Virus record (IMG/VR): IMGVR_UViG_3300000547_000196
Location: 21,637 to 72,019 of that record
Length of the DNA: 50,383 bases
Direction: 5' to 3' (one strand)
From: a virus
The notes beneath the pieces were generated by a model, which did no database searches, was not told the origin of the DNA, and saw nothing but the letters and a program-made list of their open reading frames with translations. Shown here in pieces: positions 40,300 to 45,864 of this stretch. Position 1 is the stretch's first letter, and every line of letters begins with the position of its first letter. The position numbers and the translations under genes are program-made.

Positions 40300-41261
40300 A
40301 ATATTTTTTCCTCTAATTTTCTTTTAAGGTGATCTAATTGGCTTCGAAAAAAATCATATTTAAGGTGCATAAAATTTCTCTTACATCGTTTATAAATATT
40401 ACCTTCAAGTTTTATTCCGTTTCTTAATAAATTATAATTTAGGTCAATTGCTGTTTTAATTCTATCTACTGGTTTTGTTTTTTGGTCGTAGCTATGATCT
40501 ACTAGGTCGTCAAAAAAATCAAAACCTTCGTTTCTCATAATTTTAATATGCCTTTTAGATGACAAAATTATAGGGATTCGAGCTGTAAATAAAGGTAAAA
40601 AAGATTTTTCACACGGATAAAATGCTCCCATTGTTGTCTCAGCCATCAAACATATAGAAGTTTGAATTTGTTTTTTAATTAAAAAATAATTTAAAAAATT
40701 AGTAGTGCAGGGAACATTGTGAAAATTATTATAAACTCTGTCAGGAGGAATACTATCCTTTTTATACCATTCGAAATCTATATATTTTAAACCAGGAATT
40801 TGTCGATTTGTCCTATGATAAGTTACAAAAGACGATTGCAAAAGATCGTAATCAGATAAATGATCAATTAGAATTTGTCTATGCTCCTTGGCCGTCCTAT
40901 TTAAAGATAGAAAATTATAAGTTAAATTATCAGGCATGATGAGCTGAATAGCATCCTTATTTGTTATATAATTAAGCGCAAAAATATCTTCTAATATATC
41001 AAAAAAAGGAAATCTTATTTCATTACCTTTTTGTTTTTTAAAAAAATTAACTTTGGTAATATAGATGTTGTCAGACTCTATAAGGTATTCAGGTAGTAAA
41101 TCATCTATGTTTAATAGAACTTCATTATCGACTATGACTATTTTTTGTTTTTTTATGTCGCCTTCTATAAATAGTTTATCTAGGTGGGTATCGACGAGGC
41201 AAATATTAGGAAAATTATTCACAATCCATCGATTTATATAAGAACCATTAAGTGGTTGCAT
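40296..41261 (-). CDS. glycosyltransferase-like protein, AT-rich, 321 aa
   Basis: The C-terminal half has the sugar-transferase design seen in the 32536-33621 gene: CEKSFLPLFTARIPIIL, RNEGFDFFDDLVDHSYDQ and VDRIKTAIDLNYNLL. The N-terminal part (IVDNEVLLNIDDLLPEYLIE) is not recognisable. AT content is visibly higher than in flanking genes. It is coupled to the 44-residue gene at 41261-41395 by TAATG. A surface-modifying enzyme is likely, but the acceptor is unknown. Confidence 0.62.
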   Translation of the reverse strand: MQPLNGSYINRWIVNNFPNICLVDTHLDKLFIEGDIKKQKIVIVDNEVLLNIDDLLPEYLIESDNIYITKVNFFKKQKGNEIRFPFFDILEDIFALNYITNKDAIQLIMPDNLTYNFLSLNRTAKEHRQILIDHLSDYDLLQSSFVTYHRTNRQIPGLKYIDFEWYKKDSIPPDRVYNNFHNVPCTTNFLNYFLIKKQIQTSICLMAETTMGAFYPCEKSFLPLFTARIPIILSSKRHIKIMRNEGFDFFDDLVDHSYDQKTKPVDRIKTAIDLNYNLLRNGIKLEGNIYKRCKRNFMHLKYDFFRSQLDHLKRKLEEKIL

Positions 41262-41395
41262 TAGCTACCACCTACAAGTTTTCCTTGTAAGGGATGACGC
41301 TTGCGACCTTTTTTAGCCTTGGGCATTTTTTCTACACCCTTTGCTTGACCTTTAGAGCCTGTAGGATAAGAGCCTGCGAATTCTCGTGCTTTCAT
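41261..41395 (-). CDS. small basic protein, 44 aa
   Basis: A short gene: MKAREFAGSYPTGSKGQAKG followed by KAKKGRKRHPLQGKLVGGS. Very basic, suggesting nucleic-acid binding. It is preceded by CTAAATACTTGT directly against the ATG (5 nt from the late-like motif), predicting a leaderless message, and its stop overlaps the next start as TAATG. The promoter pattern is nearly identical to that of the 30950 gene (AAATACTTGTATG). Confidence 0.65.
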   Translation of the reverse strand: MKAREFAGSYPTGSKGQAKGVEKMPKAKKGRKRHPLQGKLVGGS

Positions 41396-41400
41396 ACAAG

Positions 41401-41407
41401 TATTTAG
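41401..41407 (-). promoter_or_regulatory. late-like motif CTAAATA, 5 nt from ATG
   Basis: Minus-strand CTAAATACTTGTATG; shares AAATACTTGTATG with the promoter at 30956-30963. It lies directly after the CCA of the tRNA with anticodon CAT. Confidence 0.5.
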
Positions 41408-41408
41408 T

Positions 41409-41483
41409 TGGAGGTGATGGCAGGATTCGAACCTGCGACTCGCAGATCATGAATCTGCTGTTCTACCGCTGAACTACATCACC
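41409..41483 (-). tRNA. tRNA with anticodon CAT (Met or Ile2)
   Basis: Acceptor GGTGATG, anticodon stem GCAGA/TCTGC, loop TTCATGA, T-loop TTCGAAT, CCA encoded. Without initiator features (no C1-A72 pair, no GGG/CCC anticodon stem). It could be elongator Met, or Ile2 if TilS (encoded at 49457-50083) modifies C34 to lysidine. Confidence 0.92.
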
Positions 41484-41487
41484 TTTG

Positions 41488-41559
41488 AGCCTAGGACAGG
41501 ATTCGAACCTGCATATAAACAATTTAAAGTCGTTTGCGTAGACATTCCGCCATCTAGGC
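41488..41559 (-). tRNA. aberrant tRNA, anticodon TTA by structure (ochre suppressor or decayed)
   Basis: Cloverleaf-like: acceptor GCCTAGA with one mismatch, D-arm GCG/CGC, anticodon stem AACGA/TTGTT, T-loop TTCGAAT. The 7-nt anticodon loop is CTTTAAA, so positions 34-36 are TTA, which reads the stop codon TAA. The variable loop has only 5 nt, so it is not a Leu-type tRNA. CCA is not encoded, unlike its neighbours. It may be a Leu(TAA)-derived tRNA shifted by one base. Confidence 0.6.
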
Positions 41560-41563
41560 AGTT

Positions 41564-41640
41564 TGGAGTGACATACCAGATTTGAACTGGTCCTGCAAGT
41601 GCCACAAACTTGAGTGCTTACCGCTAACACTAATGTCACC
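41564..41640 (-). tRNA. tRNA-His (GTG)
   Basis: Acceptor GTGACAT/ATGTCAC plus extra G-1 (position 41640), the tRNA-His hallmark; anticodon loop TTGTGGC; CCA encoded. The discriminator is T, which is unusual. G34 makes it a potential queuosine target. Confidence 0.93.
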
Positions 41641-41646
41641 ATTGAA

Positions 41647-41745
41647 TGGCGGAAGGACAGAGATTCGAACTCTGACGTCCACTTTCGTGAACCCTCGGTT
41701 TTCAAGACCGCTGCCGCTACCCAGACTCTTTCGGCTTATCCTTCC
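41647..41745 (-). tRNA. tRNA-Ser (TGA)
   Basis: Long type II tRNA: acceptor GGAAGGA, anticodon loop CTTGAAA, variable arm with GTTCACGAAAGTGGAC, G discriminator and CCA encoded. Typical of Ser. Confidence 0.93.
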
Positions 41746-41904
41746 TGTGTTTGGCGTCTGCGTTGTTTTTTTACATGGCACAGACGAACCTCCATGGAGC
41801 ATTTGACTGAGTGATACTTGACAGGATAGCTAGTCCGGTCATTTTTTCACACAGCCGGTCGACCACCCTTGCTCAGGGTATACTGGTGCGCGGATAATCC
41901 ACGC
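41746..41904 (-). other. hairpin-rich spacer in tRNA cluster 2, no gene seen
   Basis: 159 nt between the phosphatase stop and tRNA-Ser without a convincing gene. On the minus strand several stem-loops follow each other: GCGTGGA/TCCGCGC with a 3-nt loop immediately after the phosphatase stop, ACCCT/AGGGT, GGTCGACC, CCGG/CCGG, and an 8-bp stem CGTCTGTG/CGCAGACG. No T-tract, so not a simple terminator. It may be a processing region or a small RNA. Confidence 0.4.
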
Positions 41905-42324
41905 TTATACAATGTGCAAGCCGCATGCTTGCATTAGTTTTTGTTTTACTCTGATGTTAGGCAGACGATAACGAAAGCATTCGTCAAACCCTAGCATTTC
42001 TGCTACTTCTACCACAGCACCTGAGCGACACGCACCCACTACACAATGCACTAAAACATCAGTGTCATTTGCTAATGCTGTTTTCAATATGTCTGCGATT
42101 TCTTGTGCCTGTCTATCTGATATCAACTTCTCCTCTGGAAAAAACTGAGTAGGCGCTTCTGCATCAAGAAACTGAAACGAATGCCGAGACACGAACACAT
42201 CTTCTTTAGGCTCTGGAGGTGTGTCACCTGGATCTGTTATTTGAATGGCAACTGCGCCAAGAGGCGACAGCCTGTGATTACCTTTTTGAAAGTCTGCCCA
42301 GGAACAATTTTCTATTTTTGGCAT
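41905..42324 (-). CDS. protein tyrosine/dual-specificity phosphatase
   Basis: Start at the ATG at 42324 behind AGGAGG; 139 residues. It contains the signature HCVVGACRSG (His93, Cys94, Arg100) of the Cx5R phosphatase class and an N-terminal QITDPGDTPP region that may carry the general acid Asp. The protein is small, like phage and viral dual-specificity enzymes. It is inserted in tRNA cluster 2, directly downstream of an aberrant tRNA. The substrate could be a phosphoprotein or an RNA 5' triphosphate; this cannot be told. Confidence 0.85.
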   Translation of the reverse strand: MPKIENCSWADFQKGNHRLSPLGAVAIQITDPGDTPPEPKEDVFVSRHSFQFLDAEAPTQFFPEEKLISDRQAQEIADILKTALANDTDVLVHCVVGACRSGAVVEVAEMLGFDECFRYRLPNIRVKQKLMQACGLHIV

Positions 42325-42345
42325 ATCGGCCTCCTCGGTTAAAAA

Positions 42346-42426
42346 TGCTGCCGCTTGGATTCGAACCAAGACCATCCTGCTCACTATGTGCTACAATGCA
42401 GGGCTCTACCGTTAAGCTACAACAGC
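42346..42426 (-). tRNA. tRNA-like gene with 17-nt anticodon loop
   Basis: Acceptor GCTGTTG/CGGCAGC, D-arm GCTT/GAGC, T-arm CTTGG/CCAAG with loop TTCGAAT: a normal body. The anticodon stem CCTGC/GCAGG encloses ATTGTAGCACATAGTGA, 17 nt instead of 7. The extra bases include CAC/GTG that could form a mini-hairpin. The identity is therefore unclear (Thr TGT or Tyr GTA depend on what is removed). CCA is not encoded. It may be a decayed tRNA or one with a 10-nt insertion. Confidence 0.6.
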
Positions 42427-42439
42427 TAGATCTTTTATT

Positions 42440-42515
42440 TGGCGGCTCCGACGAGTTTCGATCTCGCTACCTTCGCCGTGACAGGGCGACGCTCTCCCGA
42501 TTGAGCTACGGAGCC
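42440..42515 (-). tRNA. tRNA-Asp (GTC)
   Basis: Acceptor GGCTCCG, anticodon stem TCGCC/GGCGA, loop CTGTCAC, CCA encoded. The T-loop is ATCGAAA; position 54 is A instead of T, which is uncommon. G34 is a queuosine-type position. Confidence 0.92.
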
Positions 42516-42521
42516 AATGAG

Positions 42522-42598
42522 TGGCCCGCTTGAGAGGATTTGAACCCCTAACCCCTTGGTTCGAAGCCAAGTGCTCTATCCAGTTGAGCTACAAGCGG
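42522..42598 (-). tRNA. tRNA-Arg (TCG)
   Basis: Acceptor CCGCTTG/CAAGCGG, anticodon stem CTTGG/CCAAG, loop CTTCGAA, CCA encoded, G discriminator. Confidence 0.94.
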
Positions 42599-42603
42599 TT
42601 GTT

Positions 42604-42679
42604 TGGCTACCCCGCACGGACTTGAACCGCGAGCGGCTGTTTTGGAGACAGCAATGTTACCGAATTACACCACAGGGTA
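42604..42679 (-). tRNA. tRNA-Trp (CCA)
   Basis: Acceptor TACCCTG/CGGGGTA, anticodon stem GCTGT/ACAGC, loop CTCCAAA with anticodon CCA, CCA end encoded. The T-A first pair is unusual for Trp. Confidence 0.9.
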
Positions 42680-42685
42680 AATATT

Positions 42686-42762
42686 TGGTTGCGCCAGTTA
42701 GATTTGAACTAACGACCTCAGAGTTATCAGCTCTGCGCTCTTACCAACTGAGCTATGGCGCA
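42686..42762 (-). tRNA. tRNA-Ile (GAT)
   Basis: Acceptor TGCGCCA/TGGCGCA, anticodon stem CAGAG/CTCTG, loop CTGATAA, CCA encoded. First tRNA of cluster 2, 32 nt downstream of the terminator at 42795-42826. Confidence 0.95.
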
Positions 42763-42794
42763 ATATCATTATTCTAATTTTTTAAAGAACAAAT

Positions 42795-42826
42795 AAAAAA
42801 CCCCTGAGCAGTTAAACTGACAGGGG
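42795..42826 (-). terminator. strong intrinsic terminator, minus strand
   Basis: Minus-strand stem CCCCTG (42821-42826 complement) with CAGGGG (42801-42806 complement), loop of 14 nt, then TTTTTT. It ends the short RNA from the promoter at 42947-42974 or regulates entry into tRNA cluster 2. The CCCC arm is shared with an alternative stem. Confidence 0.85.
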
Positions 42827-42940
42827 CCGTGTTAATCGTTGTGTATAAACTCTACACTACGTGGCCCCACGCACACGCATATCACGCCAAATAATCTGGC
42901 GATATGAAAAATTCGAATGTGTGCTGTTTTTAACCATCAT
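42795..42940 (-). ncRNA. short structured RNA or tRNA-operon leader (about 145 nt)
   Basis: It lies between a perfect sigma70-like promoter and a strong terminator, with no reading frame. Structure on the minus strand: a long hairpin (GCACAC with GTGTGC, 42919-42924 and 42871-42876, enclosing ATATC..GCCA/TGGC..GATAT), then a stem GGGGCC/GGCCCC (42863-42868 with 42823-42828) holding an inner GTGTA/TACAC hairpin. This second stem uses four of the bases of the terminator stem (42823-42826), so the two exclude each other. Either a stand-alone small RNA or an attenuator controlling the tRNA operon. Confidence 0.7.
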
Positions 42941-42946
42941 AGTGTT

Positions 42947-42974
42947 ATTATACATTGTTTTATTATTGTGTCAA
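42947..42974 (-). promoter_or_regulatory. perfect sigma70-like promoter
   Basis: Minus-strand TTGACA (42969-42974), 16 nt, TATAAT (42947-42952); both boxes perfect. Predicted start near 42940. Confidence 0.85.
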
Positions 42975-42981
42975 GTATTAT

Positions 42982-43182
42982 TTATGACTTATAGTCGACT
43001 GCAGGATAAGCTTTTGTCAACTGATACTCATGTCCACACTTTTCACATTTATGTACATATTTAGGAGGCTGTGTTGCAAGTACAGCAGCGTTTTGATCAT
43101 ACAAAACTTCGCCGTCGCAGCCTGCCCTGTCGCAGAAATATCTTAGTAATACTGGTTTAACTTGAAATTCTTTTTCTGCCAT
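42982..43182 (-). CDS. zinc-ribbon phage protein, 66 aa
   Basis: A 66-residue protein with LLRYFCDRAGCDGEVLYDQN and YVHKCEKCGHEYQL: two Cys pairs (C17/C22 and C46/C49 type spacing) forming a likely zinc ribbon. Similar proteins are common in T4-like marine phages. No visible DNA-binding partner domain. Its stop lies 8 nt from the promoter of the short RNA. Confidence 0.78.
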   Translation of the reverse strand: MAEKEFQVKPVLLRYFCDRAGCDGEVLYDQNAAVLATQPPKYVHKCEKCGHEYQLTKAYPAVDYKS

Positions 43183-43204
43183 AGCTTATTACTTATAAAA
43201 AAGA

Positions 43205-43443
43205 CAGAAGCGGTGAACAAGTAATGACGTAAACAAAAGACATGTGCTGATATAACGAATCAGTGACCTTGCACAAACAAACTGCAACCCACAATGCACA
43301 ATCTGCCGACTTCCGAAGAACAATCCACAACAAAACTACATCAACTTCGGAACACTGCAGGTGGTCCACGCTTTTCACACGCTGTATCAATTTGGAGCAA
43401 CTAAAAATGTTGCAGTGTCATCCTCATCTTTCAACCGCTTCTG
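43205..43443. other. gene-free segment bounded by a 10-bp inverted repeat
   Basis: 283 nt (43183-43465) contain no convincing gene. The segment is closed by CAGAAGCGGT on the plus strand at 43205-43214 and the same ten bases on the minus strand at 43434-43443, with looser similarity continuing inward. Inside, CCGAAG/CTTCGG could pair. It could be a structured RNA with a long closing stem or a small inserted element. Confidence 0.35.
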
Positions 43444-43444
43444 G

Positions 43445-43473
43445 ATGGTTTACCTGCGAACAGGCTTAACCAT
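43445..43473 (-). terminator. stable hairpin over the stop codon, terminator-like
   Basis: Minus-strand ATGGTT..AACCAT outer stem and CCTG-TTCG-CAGG inner hairpin with a stable TTCG loop; it includes the stop codon of the coiled-coil gene. No T-tract follows, so it may protect the message end or mark a processing site. Confidence 0.4.
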
Positions 43474-44047
43474 CAAAATCGGAAATAATCCCCAGTCGAG
43501 CAAGCAGTTTTTCTTCATGCTCGTCCAGTTCGATTTCTGTATCAATGTTAGCAGCAAGAATCATCTCTTGCACACCCTGCTTGGTGCGCTTCAAATTCGC
43601 AAGTTCTCTGCGATATCCGTCAATCTCTTCTTGAGTAAAGATACCAGTAAAGATATCTCCGCTCATGCTGCGATAAAGAGAGTCTTCTTGAGCATTGCGA
43701 CGCTTTTCTAAACGACCTTCCAGAACTTCAATTGGCTGCTGCGACTTAGCATCTGCTAGGTCTTTATACAGAGCAATCTGCGAGTCTAATGCAGCAGCGT
43801 CTGCGAGAAGATCAGAAATGTCTTCATCTGCGTTTGCTCTAGCAACCTTTTTGCGAATATCTAACAGGATGCCTGACAACTTTTCGTGTGTTTTAAGAGC
43901 GCCTTTGAACTCTGAACGAGCAGTGTCAATCTGACTCTTGGTATTTTCAAACTCGTTAAGAGTTACACTGGTTACAAGATCGAGACGACGAAGCTCTTCT
44001 CGAATCTGCGTTTGGATAGCATGTGCCTTTCTAAGATTGATTTTCAT
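43466..44047 (-). CDS. coiled-coil phage protein, 193 aa
   Basis: A 193-residue, almost wholly helical protein with heptad-like repeats (MKINLRKAHAIQTQIREELR, LDIRKKVARANADEDISDLL, LEGRLEKRRNAQEDSLYRSM) and an acidic C-terminus. Unrecognised, but the long coiled coil is typical of scaffold or cytoskeletal-type phage proteins. SD GAGG and a consensus sigma70-like promoter precede it, so it is probably early. Confidence 0.75.
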   Translation of the reverse strand: MKINLRKAHAIQTQIREELRRLDLVTSVTLNEFENTKSQIDTARSEFKGALKTHEKLSGILLDIRKKVARANADEDISDLLADAAALDSQIALYKDLADAKSQQPIEVLEGRLEKRRNAQEDSLYRSMSGDIFTGIFTQEEIDGYRRELANLKRTKQGVQEMILAANIDTEIELDEHEEKLLARLGIISDFDG

Positions 44048-44074
44048 AGCCTTTTTCCTCTAAATATGTTGTAT

Positions 44075-44102
44075 ATTGTACAGCCTTTTCTTTTCCTGTC
44101 AA
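44075..44102 (-). promoter_or_regulatory. sigma70-like promoter
   Basis: Minus-strand TTGACA (44097-44102), 16 nt, TACAAT (44075-44080). It lies between tRNA-Ser(GGA) and the coiled-coil gene; leader with GAGGAAAAAGG. Confidence 0.7.
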
Positions 44103-44106
44103 GTCA

Positions 44107-44193
44107 CAGTGGGTGAGGGATTCGAACCCTCGTGCCCCTTTCGGGACCAACTGATTTCCAATCAGTGCCGTTTAGCCTCTCCGGCAACCCACT
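44107..44193 (-). tRNA. tRNA-Ser (GGA)
   Basis: Type II tRNA: acceptor AGTGGGT/ACCCACT, anticodon loop TTGGAAA, variable arm TGGTCCCGAAAGGGGCACGA, G discriminator. CCA is not encoded. Confidence 0.92.
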
Positions 44194-44197
44194 AAAC

Positions 44198-44289
44198 TGG
44201 CGGAGGCAGAAGGATTCGAACCTTCGGGTCGCGTTTCCGAAACCAACTCATTAGCAGTGAGCCCCAATCGACCGCTCTGGCATGCCTCC
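44198..44289 (-). tRNA. tRNA-Ser (GCT)
   Basis: Type II tRNA: acceptor GGAGGCA, anticodon loop CTGCTAA, long variable arm, G discriminator, CCA encoded. With Ser(TGA) and Ser(GGA) the phage supplies three Ser tRNAs. Confidence 0.93.
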
Positions 44290-44299
44290 TGGTTGTTAT

Positions 44300-44425
44300 T
44301 TACTTTTTGCTATTATCTTTCTCACCCTTCTGGCTGTAGATCCTGTCCCAGCCTTCGCGGTACTTTTTGTCGTCTGCTTTCTTACGACGACCGTCGCCCT
44401 TTCCACCGTGCCATTTACCGCCCAT
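44300..44425 (-). CDS. small basic protein [10 protein letters not shown], 41 aa
   Basis: Read directly: [20 protein letters not shown] then KYREGWDRIYSQKGEKDN. Very charged, with a Gly- and Lys-rich start that is common in tiny phage proteins. The ATG overlaps the ClpP stop (TAATG), which makes translation likely. The 3' end is 10 nt from tRNA-Ser(GCT). Function unknown. Confidence 0.68.
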   Translation of the reverse strand: MGGKWHGGKGDGRRKKADDKKYREGWDRIYSQKGEKDNSKK

Positions 44426-45024
44426 TACTCACCTCGGTGTGACACAATACGATCAACAAGACCATATTCAAGTGCTTCTTCTGCACTCATAAAATAGTCA
44501 CGATCCATATCACGCTCGAACTCATTGTAGGTCTTGCCAGCAGTGTTATGCTCCACATACAGTTCCGTAAGACGCTTCTTCCAATACTGAATCTCTCTAT
44601 AAGAGATCTCAATGTCACTTGCCATTCCACGTGCGCCGCCCGACGGCTGGTGAATCATGTGACGAGCGTTTGGCAGCATCTTCCGCTTGCCAGGTGCACC
44701 TGCCTGAGCAAGAAACGATCCCATCGAACAAGCCTGACCTGTCACAATCGTAGCAACATCTGGCTTGATAAATCGCATAGTGTCATAAATCGCCATGCCT
44801 GCAGTAATTACGCCACCAGGCGAATTAATCATAAATGTAATATCTTTGTCGGAGTTTTCAGATTCTAGATACAACATCTGTGCTACAATAAGATTAGCAC
44901 CCGCATCCTCTACAGGCCCGTTAAGCATAACGATACGTTCTTTCAACAATCTAGAAAATATATCGTAAGAACGTTCACCCTTTGAAGTCTGCTCAACAAC
45001 CATTGGAACCAAATTCATATCCAT
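44425..45024 (-). CDS. clpP: ClpP-like serine protease
   Basis: Homologue of the ClpP proteolytic chamber. The triad is present: Ser100 in GQACSMGSF, His125 in [11 protein letters not shown], and Asp174 in the [20 protein letters not shown] segment. [17 protein letters not shown] (67-83) is the oxyanion region. Length 199 matches mature ClpP, and the N-terminal [20 protein letters not shown] is the usual axial loop and first helix. It may mix with host ClpP subunits or redirect ClpX/ClpA unfolding. SD AGAGG precedes the ATG by 5 nt. Confidence 0.95.
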   Translation of the reverse strand: MDMNLVPMVVEQTSKGERSYDIFSRLLKERIVMLNGPVEDAGANLIVAQMLYLESENSDKDITFMINSPGGVITAGMAIYDTMRFIKPDVATIVTGQACSMGSFLAQAGAPGKRKMLPNARHMIHQPSGGARGMASDIEISYREIQYWKKRLTELYVEHNTAGKTYNEFERDMDRDYFMSAEEALEYGLVDRIVSHRGE

Positions 45025-45033
45025 TATAACCTC

Positions 45034-45228
45034 TTAGTAGTCTTGTTCGTCAAGTGCGATAACAGCATGTCGTGCTGCTCTGTGTAAATCTACAACTGCC
45101 TGTTTTAGTTCAGGCTCTGCGTCAATGTCTTTTATTTGATTATAGATGTTTGATTGAAAATAGTCAACATCTACATCATCCAAACCCTGTGCGATTCTTT
45201 CTAGCACTGCTTGGAGTTCTTCCTGCAT
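45034..45228 (-). CDS. hypothetical acidic protein, 64 aa
   Basis: Small, acidic, helical protein (MQEELQAVLERIAQGLDDVD; YNQIKDIDAEPELKQAVVDL). Unrecognised. It is packed between ClpP and the next hypothetical with gaps of 9 and 1 nt, so it is likely real. No motif. Confidence 0.62.
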   Translation of the reverse strand: MQEELQAVLERIAQGLDDVDVDYFQSNIYNQIKDIDAEPELKQAVVDLHRAARHAVIALDEQDY

Positions 45229-45229
45229 T

Positions 45230-45463
45230 TTACCTTCCTTCCTTTACATGATATGCTGTTGGGCCTTCTGATGTAAATTCTAGTCCACCCATAGAACCTA
45301 CATAGATGTGATGCTTGTCGTCATATGCGAGAGAAACTTTAACAGAACGTTCTAGGCTTATGACGAGACGACGCTGCGGAGCGAATTCTAAAATCTCTGC
45401 TTCTACTGTCTTGTCGTGATCTGTGTTATGCACTTTGCACTTGTCATCATAGGTTGTTTTCAT
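45230..45463 (-). CDS. hypothetical protein, 77 aa
   Basis: Unrecognised. A charged N-terminus with Cys9 (KCKVHNTDHDKTVEAEI) and a beta-like C-terminal half (KVSLAYDDKHHIYVGSMGGL). Belongs to the ClpP operon by spacing (1 nt from the next gene). No function visible. Confidence 0.62.
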   Translation of the reverse strand: MKTTYDDKCKVHNTDHDKTVEAEILEFAPQRRLVISLERSVKVSLAYDDKHHIYVGSMGGLEFTSEGPTAYHVKEGR

Positions 45464-45471
45464 TTTGTCTC

Positions 45472-45864
45472 CTAGTTAGATAGTCCTGCGATGATTTTGT
45501 ACTGGTCCCACGCTTTCTTTACCGCGGGCTTGTCTTCTAGATCTGGTTCTGACACAATGGTATCTAGCCATACATAATCTGCTCTGAAACGGCTGGCAGA
45601 TCCGAACTGACGAGGTTGATGTAATCTGCCGCTCTCGTACAAATCGATACAGATGTTTCTGATATCAGTTTCATGATCTTCTAATCCATGCCAAACAGGT
45701 TCGCTTACTCCGCCATATAAGTATCCGTGCCAAATCTGTCGCCAGTGTTCGTCATTGTTGGGGTCGAAATCAGTTCTTGACACTATGACCAAGATATTTT
45801 CGTAGCCAACTCTTTTTTCAAAAATATCTCTCACACAACGTGAAAGAGAAAGTCCTACTTTCAT
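45472..45864 (-). CDS. conserved phage hypothetical, 130 aa
   Basis: 130-residue soluble protein with LSRCVRDIFEKRVGYENILV, RTDFDPNNDEHWRQIWHGYL and SASRFRADYVWLD. I recall similar proteins in marine T4-like phages, without a known function. It overlaps the next membrane gene by 4 nt. Confidence 0.7.
   Translation of the reverse strand: MKVGLSLSRCVRDIFEKRVGYENILVIVSRTDFDPNNDEHWRQIWHGYLYGGVSEPVWHGLEDHETDIRNICIDLYESGRLHQPRQFGSASRFRADYVWLDTIVSEPDLEDKPAVKKAWDQYKIIAGLSN

Noticed and set aside
41488-41559. Genome-wide recoding of TAA by the TTA-anticodon tRNA
   Set aside because: Many intact genes end in TAA at the expected family length (for example DHFR and the cyclase); recoding would extend them.
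31555-42762. Recurring GGTTCGAA/TGG-type repeats as a CRISPR array
   Set aside because: They are the conserved T-arms and CCA ends of tRNA genes, with variable spacing and no constant spacer length.
42801-42826. Terminator acting on the plus strand
   Set aside because: The palindrome is followed by a T-tract only in the minus-strand sense; on the plus strand it is preceded by A's.
43361-43711. Plus-strand frame partly filling the gene-free stretch at 43.2-43.5 kb
   Set aside because: Half of it is antisense to the coiled-coil gene; no ribosome site, motif or promoter.
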